A stretch of DNA of 64,000 nt, from positions 45,781 through 109,780 of the forward strand of contig NZ_AUNE01000003.1 of NCBI RefSeq assembly GCF_000447755.1. The letters are read 5' to 3'. The position numbers and the translations under genes were made by a program. Source of the DNA: Bacteriovorax sp. BSW11_IV (GTDB lineage Bacteria; Bdellovibrionota; Bacteriovoracia; Bacteriovoracales; Bacteriovoracaceae). The notes beneath the pieces are model-generated. The model saw nothing but the letters and a program-made list of their open reading frames with translations. It ran no database searches and had not been told where the DNA came from. Shown here in pieces: positions 16,050 through 24,272 of the stretch; position 1 is the first letter of the stretch; each line of letters starts with the position of its first letter.

Positions 16050-17975
16050 ATGACAAATAATTGCCTTTATTCACCTGATAAAATGCGAATTGAAAGATCA
16101 ACAATGTTCTTGTTCGCAAATAAGATGAAAGAAAAAGGACATATTCAATCAAACGAATACGCTGAGCTTCACGCTTTTAGCATAAACGAGAAAGAACTAT
16201 TTTGGCAGGAGCTAATTTCTTACTTCGGTGTTTCTTTCATAGGGGAGATGGCACCGGTGTTGTTGGATAACAGCTTCGAGAGCTATTCGTGGTTCCCAAA
16301 TATGCAATTAAATTTTGCAGAGAATCTTTTGCGAGCTGGGCATGGTGAAGATGTTGCTTTGAATTTTGTACATGAATCAGGCCTAAAAAAACAAATGTCT
16401 TATAATGACCTAAGAAAAGATACGGCGAGACTGCAAAATGCATTAAGGCCTTATTTGTCAAAAGGCGATGTCCTTGCCTGTTATATGCCTAATCTATGTG
16501 AAACCGTTATTTCAATGCTTGCTGCAACAGGGTTAGGGGCGACATTTACTTCTACATCAAGTGATTTTGGTGTTGAAGGTGTTACAGATCGTTTTGGACA
16601 ATCAAAACCTAAGGTTTTAGTGGCCGCTTGTGGTTATGATTATAACGGAAAGTATTTTGATTGTTTGCCAAAAATTAAAACAATCAAAAAAGAGCTTCCT
16701 TTCATTGAAAAAATAGTACTTGTTGATTTTCTTGGAAAGAATCCAGACATCTCAGATATTGAAGACGCCGTAATGTGGGATAATTTCTTATCTGATAATT
16801 TTGAATTAACTTTCACGAAAGTTGATTTTGCTCACCCTCTTTATATTATGTATTCAAGTGGAACAACAGGAAAACCAAAGTGTATTGTCCACTCTACTGG
16901 AGGAGTCCTTCTTCAACATATTAAAGAGCTTGGGCTTCACAGTGATTTAACAAGTGATAAGAATATTATGTTCTTTACCACTTGTGGATGGATGATGTGG
17001 AATTGGTTGGTGAGTTCACTTTATTTTGGATCAAAAGTAACGCTTTATGAAGGAGCTCCTTCAAAACCATCTCTAAGTGGATTTTTAGATATCATTAACT
17101 CTGAAAAAATTAATATTTTTGGAACAAGTCCAAAATACTTACGTGCTCTTGAAGATAGCGGTGAAGAGATTAGTGATTTTCCTAGTCTTGAGACAATGCT
17201 CTCAACTGGTGCCCCTTTGCTTCCAGAGCAATTTGACTTTGTTTATAATAAAATTAAAAAAGATATTCATCTTTCAAGTATTAGTGGGGGAACTGATATT
17301 CTTGGCTGCTTTATGCTAGGAAATCCAATGCTCCCTGTACATAGAGGTGAAATTCAGTGCCTTGGTCTTGCAATGGATGTGGCCTGTTTTGATAATAATG
17401 GTCACGACCTTAAAGGGAAGGAAGGGGAGCTTGTGTGTAAGCAAACTTTTCCAAGCAGACCAATTTATTTTTTGAATGATGATAATAATGAAAAAATCAA
17501 TAAGGCCTACTTCGATGAGTTTAAAGGAGTTTGGCATCATGGTGATTTTATCTCAATTACAGACTACGGATCTGTCATCGTTTATGGCCGCTCAGATGCG
17601 ACACTAAATCCTGGTGGTGTTCGTATTGGGACGGCGGAAATCTATCGTCAAACAGAAGGTCTTGGTTATTTGATCGATTCTATTTGTGTCGGTAAGCAAG
17701 AAGATGGTGATGTTAGCGTTCTTTTATTTGTTAAAATGAAAGAGGGTGAAATTCTTAGTCATGAGAGAATTACAGAAATTAAATCTCTTATTAAAAAGAA
17801 TACGACTCCAAGACATGTTCCTAAAGATATTTTTGAAGTAAGTGATATTCCCTATACTAGAAGTGGAAAAAAGATGGAGCTTGCTGTGACAAGAATTATT
17901 AATAAAAAGGAACTGACAAATCTTGAGGCCGTAGCTAATCCTGAGTGCTTGGATGATTATAAAAAGTATATTTAA
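16050..17975 (+). CDS. aacS: acetoacetyl-CoA synthetase
   Basis: An ANL-superfamily adenylating ligase that activates acetoacetate to acetoacetyl-CoA with ATP. It is 641 residues, the usual length. The N-terminal region (LFWQELISYFGV, SWFPNMQLNFAENLL) is the ACAS-type cap typical of AacS. Motif A3 SSGTTGKPKCI lies at 269-279, followed by SGGTDILGCF, the HHGDF/YGRSDATLNPGGVRIG hinge and the catalytic lysine region YTRSGKKME. It links functionally to HMG-CoA lyase at 5184, whose product is its substrate, though the genes are in different transcripts. Confidence 0.9.
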   Translation: MTNNCLYSPDKMRIERSTMFLFANKMKEKGHIQSNEYAELHAFSINEKELFWQELISYFGVSFIGEMAPVLLDNSFESYSWFPNMQLNFAENLLRAGHGEDVALNFVHESGLKKQMSYNDLRKDTARLQNALRPYLSKGDVLACYMPNLCETVISMLAATGLGATFTSTSSDFGVEGVTDRFGQSKPKVLVAACGYDYNGKYFDCLPKIKTIKKELPFIEKIVLVDFLGKNPDISDIEDAVMWDNFLSDNFELTFTKVDFAHPLYIMYSSGTTGKPKCIVHSTGGVLLQHIKELGLHSDLTSDKNIMFFTTCGWMMWNWLVSSLYFGSKVTLYEGAPSKPSLSGFLDIINSEKINIFGTSPKYLRALEDSGEEISDFPSLETMLSTGAPLLPEQFDFVYNKIKKDIHLSSISGGTDILGCFMLGNPMLPVHRGEIQCLGLAMDVACFDNNGHDLKGKEGELVCKQTFPSRPIYFLNDDNNEKINKAYFDEFKGVWHHGDFISITDYGSVIVYGRSDATLNPGGVRIGTAEIYRQTEGLGYLIDSICVGKQEDGDVSVLLFVKMKEGEILSHERITEIKSLIKKNTTPRHVPKDIFEVSDIPYTRSGKKMELAVTRIINKKELTNLEAVANPECLDDYKKYI

Positions 17976-17978
17976 TAA

Positions 17979-18010
17979 AAAAGGCCTCTTTTGAAGAGGC
18001 CTTTTTTTTT
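17979..18010. terminator. bidirectional terminator
   Basis: AAGGCCTCTT (17981-17990) pairs with AAGAGGCCTT (17994-18003) with a TTG loop, flanked by A-runs on the left and T-runs on the right. It serves the convergent aacS and DUF3943-like genes. Confidence 0.9.
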
Positions 18011-18011
18011 A

Positions 18012-19037
18012 TTAAAATTTTAATTCAATTCCAATTCCGAGAATTCCACTATCACTGAAGTGAGGGCCATTAATCGGGTCGGACACATGAGGACGGTTAA
18101 ACCAATATGTTTTTGCATCTTTAATAACTGTCTTTTCAAAAACATTATTTACGCCATCTAGCAAAGCGCCTGCTGGGTCCATAAAGGCCATGGCCACAGA
18201 ACCTAGTTTCTTGCTTCCAAGTAGTTTGCCATTATTTGATTCAATCTGTTTTTCCCAGTGAATGAAAAGTTCACCCATAAGTGATCCAATTATTGGCGTT
18301 ACGATTAGGTCCTGAATTGATGGCACTTCTGCCGTGGCCTCGAATCCATATTCCCAGAAGATTGTTGACATGAAAACGCTATAGCCAAAAGAGGCCATCT
18401 TATTAAGTCCAGCATGTCTAGCAACTACATAATAAATAGCGCCAGAATAAGGGTGGCCAATATAGTTGATGGCCCAGTCGTCTTTATCAACGACAGGTCC
18501 TTCTTTTACGTTTTCTTTCCACTTACTACCAATTTTCCCAATTTCGTCTTTATCCCACTTCGTTACACTTTCTGGCATCATATAAAGAAGCCCAACCATT
18601 CCAGCACCTAGGACTGTAAAGTTTCTCGTTTGCTTTACAATTTTTTGTTGCTCAGGTGACAGATTTTCAAGTGTAATAGGGCGTCTATATTCTCCATCAA
18701 CTACAACAATTGTTGAGTAAGGGTTTTCTTCATCATACTCACACAGAGTTGCAATATCTGTTCTAGAGACATCTGGATTATTAATTAATCTTCTTTGAAC
18801 TTCACGACATGATTTTTGATCTCTTGTATCGATCGTAATCATATTGGCCTTTTGAAATAATCTCTCTCGTTGCTGTTCTCGCGAGTCTTCCAAGATGTCT
18901 TGCCACTGATCTTTTGTCACAAAACGTGATACGGGATTGAATAGCCATTCATCTATTTTTTGTTCGTCTGCGCGAATAGTTGTGCTTAAACAAGTTGTAA
19001 CAACGGCACAAAGGGCCAATAGGCTTTTTAGCTTCAT
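18012..19037 (-). CDS. DUF3943-like exported protein
   Basis: A 341-residue protein with signal peptide (MKLKSLLALCAVVTTCLSTTIRA approximately). The start at 19037 is chosen over an ATG 21 bases upstream because GAGGAG lies at the right distance before it. The segment WAINYIGHPYSGAIYYVVAR, then STIFWEYGFEATAEVPSIQD and GSLMGE, matches the DUF3943 pattern of a conserved HPYxG, an acidic helix and PSxxDL. A hydrophobic stretch near residue 150 may be a membrane helix. The ending GIGIELKF resembles an outer-membrane beta strand. Function unknown. Confidence 0.75.
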   Translation of the reverse strand: MKLKSLLALCAVVTTCLSTTIRADEQKIDEWLFNPVSRFVTKDQWQDILEDSREQQRERLFQKANMITIDTRDQKSCREVQRRLINNPDVSRTDIATLCEYDEENPYSTIVVVDGEYRRPITLENLSPEQQKIVKQTRNFTVLGAGMVGLLYMMPESVTKWDKDEIGKIGSKWKENVKEGPVVDKDDWAINYIGHPYSGAIYYVVARHAGLNKMASFGYSVFMSTIFWEYGFEATAEVPSIQDLIVTPIIGSLMGELFIHWEKQIESNNGKLLGSKKLGSVAMAFMDPAGALLDGVNNVFEKTVIKDAKTYWFNRPHVSDPINGPHFSDSGILGIGIELKF

Positions 19038-19253
19038 GATTTTCTCCTCGTGTTTCATATGATTGTAATGAACTTTTGGCAGACCAGTGGGGTGGCCTGT
19101 ATTTTTTACGGCCCCTGTTAAGTTCCTGACATTATTGAGTATTTTTTGCTATTTTTGATGTTTTTGACCACTGTGTCATTTTCTTGGTTGTCTATTATTT
19201 TGACAGGTGATAAGAGTGCTGAACAATTTTTCATTTATTCTGGGGGGAAAAAA

Positions 19254-20030
19254 ATGAATCTTAAGCACGTTGTGGCCGTAGGCCTCACTATATTCTCTTT
19301 TTCATCAATGGCCGTTTCGGCATCTCTTTCAAAAGCAGAATTTTGTAGCGACAGAAAAGACAAGGACTATGTTAAAGAACTTGCACTAGAAAACGAAGGT
19401 AATATGTCTTTCACTAACCATGGTGGTATTGCTAATGGTGGTGTTTGTTGGTGGCACTCTCGTTTTGTTAGAAAAGCTCTTTATTTGACATATTACAAAC
19501 CAGAACTGCCTGCTCCAACAATTGATGAGGCGGTAGAGATTATCGAAAAAATTCGCTCTGGGGATGAGGTTATCGTTATTCCTGGTGTTTCAAATTTTCG
19601 CGAATTTTCACGTCAATATAGTGCTTTAATTCAATCTGAACTTGAAAATTGGCAACTCGTTGATGGATTCATTAAACAATCTTGGATTGTTGGTCTTGCT
19701 GGGTCTCATGAAGTAAAACCAAAAAATCTTAAAAAGAAAATGGATGAGCTTTATAACTACGTAGTTAAAGAAAACAACATTGCTTATGAAAAACTTCAAA
19801 TCAAAGGTATTACAGCTCACGCTTGGCTTGTTGTTGATATGAAGAAAGTAAAAGGTGGATATGATCTATTCATTATTGATTCGAATTATTACAGCTACCC
19901 AATTGAATACAACTATAGAGATGGGGATACTTCATTTACGCACCCATTCTACGGAAATTTTGTTCCTTACTTAGAGCAAAAAGGTGAGATGAAGAAAATC
20001 AAAAAAGTTATTTCAAAATATTGTAAGTAA
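19254..20030 (+). CDS. secreted protein with a possible papain/transglutaminase-like Cys-His-Asp site
   Basis: The ATG at 19254 is preceded by GGGGGGA and gives a 258-residue protein with a clean signal peptide (cleavage near SVSA/S). The longer frame from 19146 lacks a ribosome site. The mature part has NGGVCWWHSRF with Cys65 next to Trp, then ITAHAWLVVDM with His189, then FIIDSNYY with Asp209/Asn211. This order and spacing recall cysteine peptidases and transglutaminase-fold enzymes. No family is recognised, so catalysis is inferred from motif order only. It is monocistronic and ends at a strong terminator. Confidence 0.72.
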   Translation: MNLKHVVAVGLTIFSFSSMAVSASLSKAEFCSDRKDKDYVKELALENEGNMSFTNHGGIANGGVCWWHSRFVRKALYLTYYKPELPAPTIDEAVEIIEKIRSGDEVIVIPGVSNFREFSRQYSALIQSELENWQLVDGFIKQSWIVGLAGSHEVKPKNLKKKMDELYNYVVKENNIAYEKLQIKGITAHAWLVVDMKKVKGGYDLFIIDSNYYSYPIEYNYRDGDTSFTHPFYGNFVPYLEQKGEMKKIKKVISKYCK

Positions 20031-20031
20031 T

Positions 20032-20059
20032 AAAAAGGCCTCTTAAAGAGGCCTTTTTT
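20032..20059. terminator. bidirectional terminator
   Basis: AGGCCTCT (20036-20043) pairs with AGAGGCCT (20047-20054) over a three-base loop, with A-run before and T-run after, between two convergent genes. Confidence 0.9.
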
Positions 20060-20504
20060 ATTTGCAAAATTGTTCAGGTTTTACTTTATAAGTTGGCGTA
20101 CAGTATTCAGACCATTCGCCACGATCATAAAAAGAATAACCATAAAACCATACCACTTCAGAGTCTTCATTGTTCAGGCGTACTTCATTGGCAAGTGAAT
20201 CTGGAATTTCTCCATCAACACTGTAGCACCAACCATGGGATCTCATTTGCTCATCACTTAGGATTTCCATGGCATCAAGACCAATGGGAGTTCCAATAAT
20301 TGAATTTAAACCTTGTTCGTTACCAACGTAGGCGATGTTGTTTTGGTCTAAATATGAAATAGTGTATTCTCCTACGCTTTTTCTAAGGTTTTTAGATTCG
20401 ATCTCACCCGTGTAAACAGGTGTGTCACTGCATGGGCCAATGATTTTAAAAGTGGCCGCGTATGAATTGCTAAGAAGTACTATGCCAAGAAGAAGTAATT
20501 TCAT
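20058..20504 (-). CDS. small exported protein, DUF4430-like
   Basis: A 148-residue protein from the ATG at 20504, which follows GAGGAAAT and starts a signal peptide (MKLLLLGIVLLSNSYA). An in-frame ATG 69 bases upstream is rejected. The core GWCYSVDGEIPDSLANEV, then WFYGYSFYDRGEW resembles DUF4430, the small beta-grasp-like domain found in cobalamin-binding and other surface proteins. Four Cys in the mature part could form disulfides. Role unknown. Confidence 0.68.
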   Translation of the reverse strand: MKLLLLGIVLLSNSYAATFKIIGPCSDTPVYTGEIESKNLRKSVGEYTISYLDQNNIAYVGNEQGLNSIIGTPIGLDAMEILSDEQMRSHGWCYSVDGEIPDSLANEVRLNNEDSEVVWFYGYSFYDRGEWSEYCTPTYKVKPEQFCK

Positions 20505-20701
20505 TGATTTCCTCGTTAAATTTATGACTTTAATTGTGTTGCAGGTTATAGTTGTTAGAACACATAAAATCAAGTGAACTCAATATTTTTAATGGGATAT
20601 GACTCTGCTAGGGGAATTCTTTTCTTAGTGATTTTCATATCTTCCGAACATTGAGATAATATTGAGGAGAAGAAGTTAGTTGCCAGTTTCATGGAGGAAA
20701 T

Positions 20702-21289
20702 ATGAAAAGATCATTGGTTTTGGCCCTTGTTGGGCTTTTTATGTCAGTTAGTGCTAGCGCTGGACTTTTAGTTGAGCCTTACCTTGGTTACCGTTTTGGT
20801 TCTGCAGAAAACTCAAGCACACCAAAAACAGAATACTCTTACAATTCACCACTACTAGGTGCAAGACTTGGTTATCAATTTCTTGGTTTAATGGCCGGTA
20901 TTGATTATTCAACTAGTTTAGGAAATTTCAGTCTTACTGAGAAATCATCAGGTGTTGAAACGAAAGATAAGTACACATCTAATACATTTGGTCTTTTTGT
21001 TGGATATGATTTCCCAATCCTACTTAGAGCTTGGGCATCTTACTACCTAAGTAATACTCTAAAGGGTGATACAGGTTCAATCGATGGTGATAAGTATAAA
21101 GGAAGTGGATATGGACTAGGTGTTGGTTTCACTGGTCTGCCTTTCATTTCATTAAACTTAGAAATTAGACAACTGACTTGGGATGAATCTTTTGATAACT
21201 CAACAGGTTCAACAACTAAATTAACTGGAAACAGTGAAGTCGATGTGACTGAAGTTCTTCTTAGTGTCTCATTACCACTAGATTTATAA
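20702..21289 (+). CDS. outer-membrane beta-barrel protein
   Basis: A 195-residue protein with an ideal signal peptide ending SASA-G, preceded by GGAGGAAAT. The mature part is a series of short amphipathic strands separated by polar turns (VEPYLGYRFG, LLGARLGYQF, YGLGVGFTGLPFISLNLEIR, VTEVLLSVSLPLDL), as in eight-stranded OmpW/OmpA-like barrels. It ends in leucine rather than the typical terminal Phe. Monocistronic with its own terminator. Confidence 0.8.
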   Translation: MKRSLVLALVGLFMSVSASAGLLVEPYLGYRFGSAENSSTPKTEYSYNSPLLGARLGYQFLGLMAGIDYSTSLGNFSLTEKSSGVETKDKYTSNTFGLFVGYDFPILLRAWASYYLSNTLKGDTGSIDGDKYKGSGYGLGVGFTGLPFISLNLEIRQLTWDESFDNSTGSTTKLTGNSEVDVTEVLLSVSLPLDL

Positions 21290-21294
21290 AAAAT

Positions 21295-21317
21295 GGCCAG
21301 CATTGCTGGCCTTTTTT
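21295..21317. terminator. terminator after the beta-barrel gene
   Basis: GGCCAGC (21295-21301) pairs with GCTGGCC (21305-21311) with an ATT loop, followed by six T. Preceded by A-rich sequence, so it may also act for the minus-strand operon ending at 21316. Confidence 0.88.
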
Positions 21318-21858
21318 ATAGCTCGATATAGACTTCGCTATTTTCACCTACGGGTTCAAACTTTGTACGGGCCCATGTCTTTGTCACCTTTCCATTTTGA
21401 TCAATGAGGGCCTCATAACTTGTGTTAGGAGAGTGTGTTCTCAGAATTTGAATCGTTACATGTCTGTAGTGGTTCATTTTATTGTGCTCAATTTTTGAAA
21501 TTCTCTTTTCTTCTTTGATATAAACTTCAGCATCAGAGTCTTCACTTTGTAATAGTTCTTCTCCTAAGTCTCTTTTCCACTCAGGAGCGTCACTTATAAA
21601 GGGCGAGTGCTCTTGTAGCGAAGCGGGCATGCGGTTTTGATTTTCGCGAGGAGCTTTATGACCATGTTCATGTTGATGTCCTTGTCCTTTATTAATTCTT
21701 TCGGGGACAGGAGTTCCTACAACTTGTTTATCTATATCTTTTTTTAGACCATGCCATTTGGTATCCTTAGCAATTTCATTTTCTTTCGATAAATAGACTT
21801 CGTAGATAAGAACTACGGAAAAAACAAAAGTAATAAGAATCGCAAAGCGCTTAAGCAT
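21316..21858 (-). CDS. membrane-anchored protein, His-rich segment, unknown function
   Basis: 180 residues. One N-terminal membrane segment (about 5-23) without a clear cleavage site, then a polar chain with a His/Gly-rich patch (GQGHQHEHGHK, about 60-70) that might bind metal. The C-terminal part, about 115-180, looks like a small beta-rich domain (VTIQILRTHS, YEALIDQNGKV). It is the last gene of a three-gene minus-strand operon, eight bases after the metallopeptidase lipoprotein. Not recognised. Confidence 0.65.
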   Translation of the reverse strand: MLKRFAILITFVFSVVLIYEVYLSKENEIAKDTKWHGLKKDIDKQVVGTPVPERINKGQGHQHEHGHKAPRENQNRMPASLQEHSPFISDAPEWKRDLGEELLQSEDSDAEVYIKEEKRISKIEHNKMNHYRHVTIQILRTHSPNTSYEALIDQNGKVTKTWARTKFEPVGENSEVYIEL

Positions 21859-21866
21859 AGTTTGTC

Positions 21867-24242
21867 CTAATCTGTAACCGTAAATTCAAATTTGATGATC
21901 TTATAAGGATCGTCTTCCATATAATGTGAGTCTTTGAAATCTGTGTTTGTCCCGTTATCAAAGCAATCACTGCAATTGGTAAAGCTTGCTCTGAAGCGAC
22001 AGCTAAAAACTGTTCCCGCAGGGATATCTGGACTAACTTCTAAGTAAATAAGATTTCCCGTCTTAATTTTTGGCTTGCCTGTAGAAGAGTCGACAAAGCG
22101 CTCAATCCAAGTTGCGCCAGCTTCTATGCGTGAGTACCATGCATAGTCTCCACCACGAGGAATTCTAATAAAACAGCTCTTAGGATCATTAGGATCAAGA
22201 CACTTGTTTTGAGTTAAGCTGATCTTTTCCATAAGTTCTTTTTGAGAGGCCATTCTTGTCCCATTGGCATCATTAATCTGAACCATACAGCTAGGGAAGT
22301 GCTTATAAGTAAGATACTCTGTATTCGCTGCAGTTCCATCTGTAAGTTCATCTATTGTTAGATCGGCACAACTGCTATTGGCATTTGTATCTGTTCCCAC
22401 AGCACCGGCATTTGGGTAACTATCGATATTACAAGGTTTGGCCGTTGGCGTAGCTGTTGTTGTGTCTTTATAAAAATGGGCCCAATCACTACCGATAAGT
22501 CTCACTCCAGAAACAGTTGAATTTGAGGTATTTCTTAAATTCACTAGAAGTCCAACAAATTCACCTGGAGATATTTTTCCATTTGCATTGTTATAACCAA
22601 GATCTGAGTCGATGCGTGAAGAAAGGGGAGCAATTTGTCCCGAACCAACAAGCGCGGTTCTAACGGCCTTCATACTCTCTTGGCTATCAACGACGATGGC
22701 CTGAACCTTTCCTGTGCGGTCTTCGAGTTTTAGAACACTTTTTGAGATGAGTTCAGATTTTTTTCTATTTCCTGCAATAACGATGCGATCGCTAAGGCCT
22801 GTTCCACCATCACCATTTAAAGAGTCGTTATAATTTCTAAAGAGGAGAAGTCCATATTGATCTAAAAGACTTTCGATATAATCTTGTTGGTAGGCCACGG
22901 CACACATTCCCGTTGCACTATTGCCAAAAGTTCTCATGACGTTTTTTGCAAATGTTTGTGAGAAGCTTCTATAGTCTATTGGTCTTAGTGCACTCACAAA
23001 AAGTGATGCGTAGGTTTTATTCAAATTTATATTATTGCTAGCGCTATAGTGGTCACTTGCTTTTGTTGTTAAGTCTCCAAGCTCTGCAAGAGATTCAGTA
23101 ATATTAAAAAGAGTGTATTCAATGGCCTTCTCGTTTGTTAGTTTACAACGATCTTGTACGTCTTGTGTGAAGGCGACAAGAAAGTGGCTCATAATTTGTC
23201 CGGCGTAGTGAATATCTTCTAAAATTTTAGACTTTTGATTTGGGTCATAATTTAAGTATGTCGGATAGGAGAGTCGCTCATTACTGGCCGTAGATATTCC
23301 CGCTGCATGAATTGGATCACTTTCAGACATTGGTCTTGATTGAAAGGAAACTCGACCTAACGCCCATTCTCCAAAGTGTGTTCTTTGGTTCATAAAATAA
23401 CTAAAATAATCCGCAAGCCCTTCGTTTATAGCACCGGCCTCATCATAAGAAAGATATCCAAGATCACTGCGCTCAACAAAAGTAGAGTCGAGATAATTTT
23501 GATTGTTGTTTCTCATATTCATCATGATATCGACCATGGCATGACCGACTTCATGATATATAACAGTATTGTCTTGAGAGAATTTCAAATTTTCGTAGAT
23601 ACTGTCATAACCCATACAGAGTTCGTAATTGGCCGCAGAAAAAGAGGCATTGTCTTCAAGATCACACAGGGCATAACCTTCAAGGGTTTTGTCATTTTTC
23701 CAATATGATTTTGAAACCATTAATAAATCAGGAACAGCGGACTTATATTTTAGTCCACCGTTTACAAGACTAAAGTGAGTTGAAATATTAGAATGGAATT
23801 TATTCAATATACGTTTGATATGAGCAAATGTTTGAACTTGTAAAAAAGAAGACGTTGTTGTTTGAAAGGCCCACTTATTATCTGTTGCTTGGATAAGAGC
23901 AACGTTTGAGGCCTCTCTTGCTCTAAAGCAGTCTTCTAAATTGAGACAACTTCCTTCAAGAAATTGAGATTCAGAAATATACTCCTGACCTGAGCGCAGG
24001 AGAAGTCCTAAGTTGTATTCAGGAGAAAGGGAGGCGTTTCCTGAGAGAATTATAGGATTGTCTTCAAGCACACGCCCGTACCCAGTTGATACTGAGCTAG
24101 GTGAGTTGACCACGAAATCGCTATTTGTTCTTTTTCCAGATGACGCTTGTTGAAAGCATGAAGAAAGCAGAGTCATTCCAAGAATGACTCCGCCCATATT
24201 TCTAATTAATGGTAAAATTCGCTTTTTCTTCTCTCTTTCCAT
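21867..24242 (-). CDS. lipoprotein zinc metallopeptidase, gluzincin type
   Basis: 791 residues. Signal with lipobox LSSC, lipidated Cys29. The zinc site HEVGH is at 230-234 (His230, Glu231, His234) and the third-ligand motif INEGLADYF is at 272-280 with Glu274. This is the HExxH plus ExxxD arrangement of thermolysin-like gluzincins. The peptidase region spans about 110-480. The remaining 300 residues appear to be beta-rich accessory domains with several Cys. It lies 30 bases after the large coiled-coil protein gene, so one transcript and possibly one pathway is likely. The substrate is unknown; a surface or prey-directed role is only inference. Confidence 0.82.
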   Translation of the reverse strand: MEREKKKRILPLIRNMGGVILGMTLLSSCFQQASSGKRTNSDFVVNSPSSVSTGYGRVLEDNPIILSGNASLSPEYNLGLLLRSGQEYISESQFLEGSCLNLEDCFRAREASNVALIQATDNKWAFQTTTSSFLQVQTFAHIKRILNKFHSNISTHFSLVNGGLKYKSAVPDLLMVSKSYWKNDKTLEGYALCDLEDNASFSAANYELCMGYDSIYENLKFSQDNTVIYHEVGHAMVDIMMNMRNNNQNYLDSTFVERSDLGYLSYDEAGAINEGLADYFSYFMNQRTHFGEWALGRVSFQSRPMSESDPIHAAGISTASNERLSYPTYLNYDPNQKSKILEDIHYAGQIMSHFLVAFTQDVQDRCKLTNEKAIEYTLFNITESLAELGDLTTKASDHYSASNNINLNKTYASLFVSALRPIDYRSFSQTFAKNVMRTFGNSATGMCAVAYQQDYIESLLDQYGLLLFRNYNDSLNGDGGTGLSDRIVIAGNRKKSELISKSVLKLEDRTGKVQAIVVDSQESMKAVRTALVGSGQIAPLSSRIDSDLGYNNANGKISPGEFVGLLVNLRNTSNSTVSGVRLIGSDWAHFYKDTTTATPTAKPCNIDSYPNAGAVGTDTNANSSCADLTIDELTDGTAANTEYLTYKHFPSCMVQINDANGTRMASQKELMEKISLTQNKCLDPNDPKSCFIRIPRGGDYAWYSRIEAGATWIERFVDSSTGKPKIKTGNLIYLEVSPDIPAGTVFSCRFRASFTNCSDCFDNGTNTDFKDSHYMEDDPYKIIKFEFTVTD

Positions 24243-24272
24243 AAGAGTCTCTCTAAAATGAGAGGACTGATT

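Noticed and set aside
19146..20030. Longer start for the secreted Cys-His protein
   Set aside because: No ribosome site; the ATG at 19254 has GGGGGGA and a proper signal peptide.
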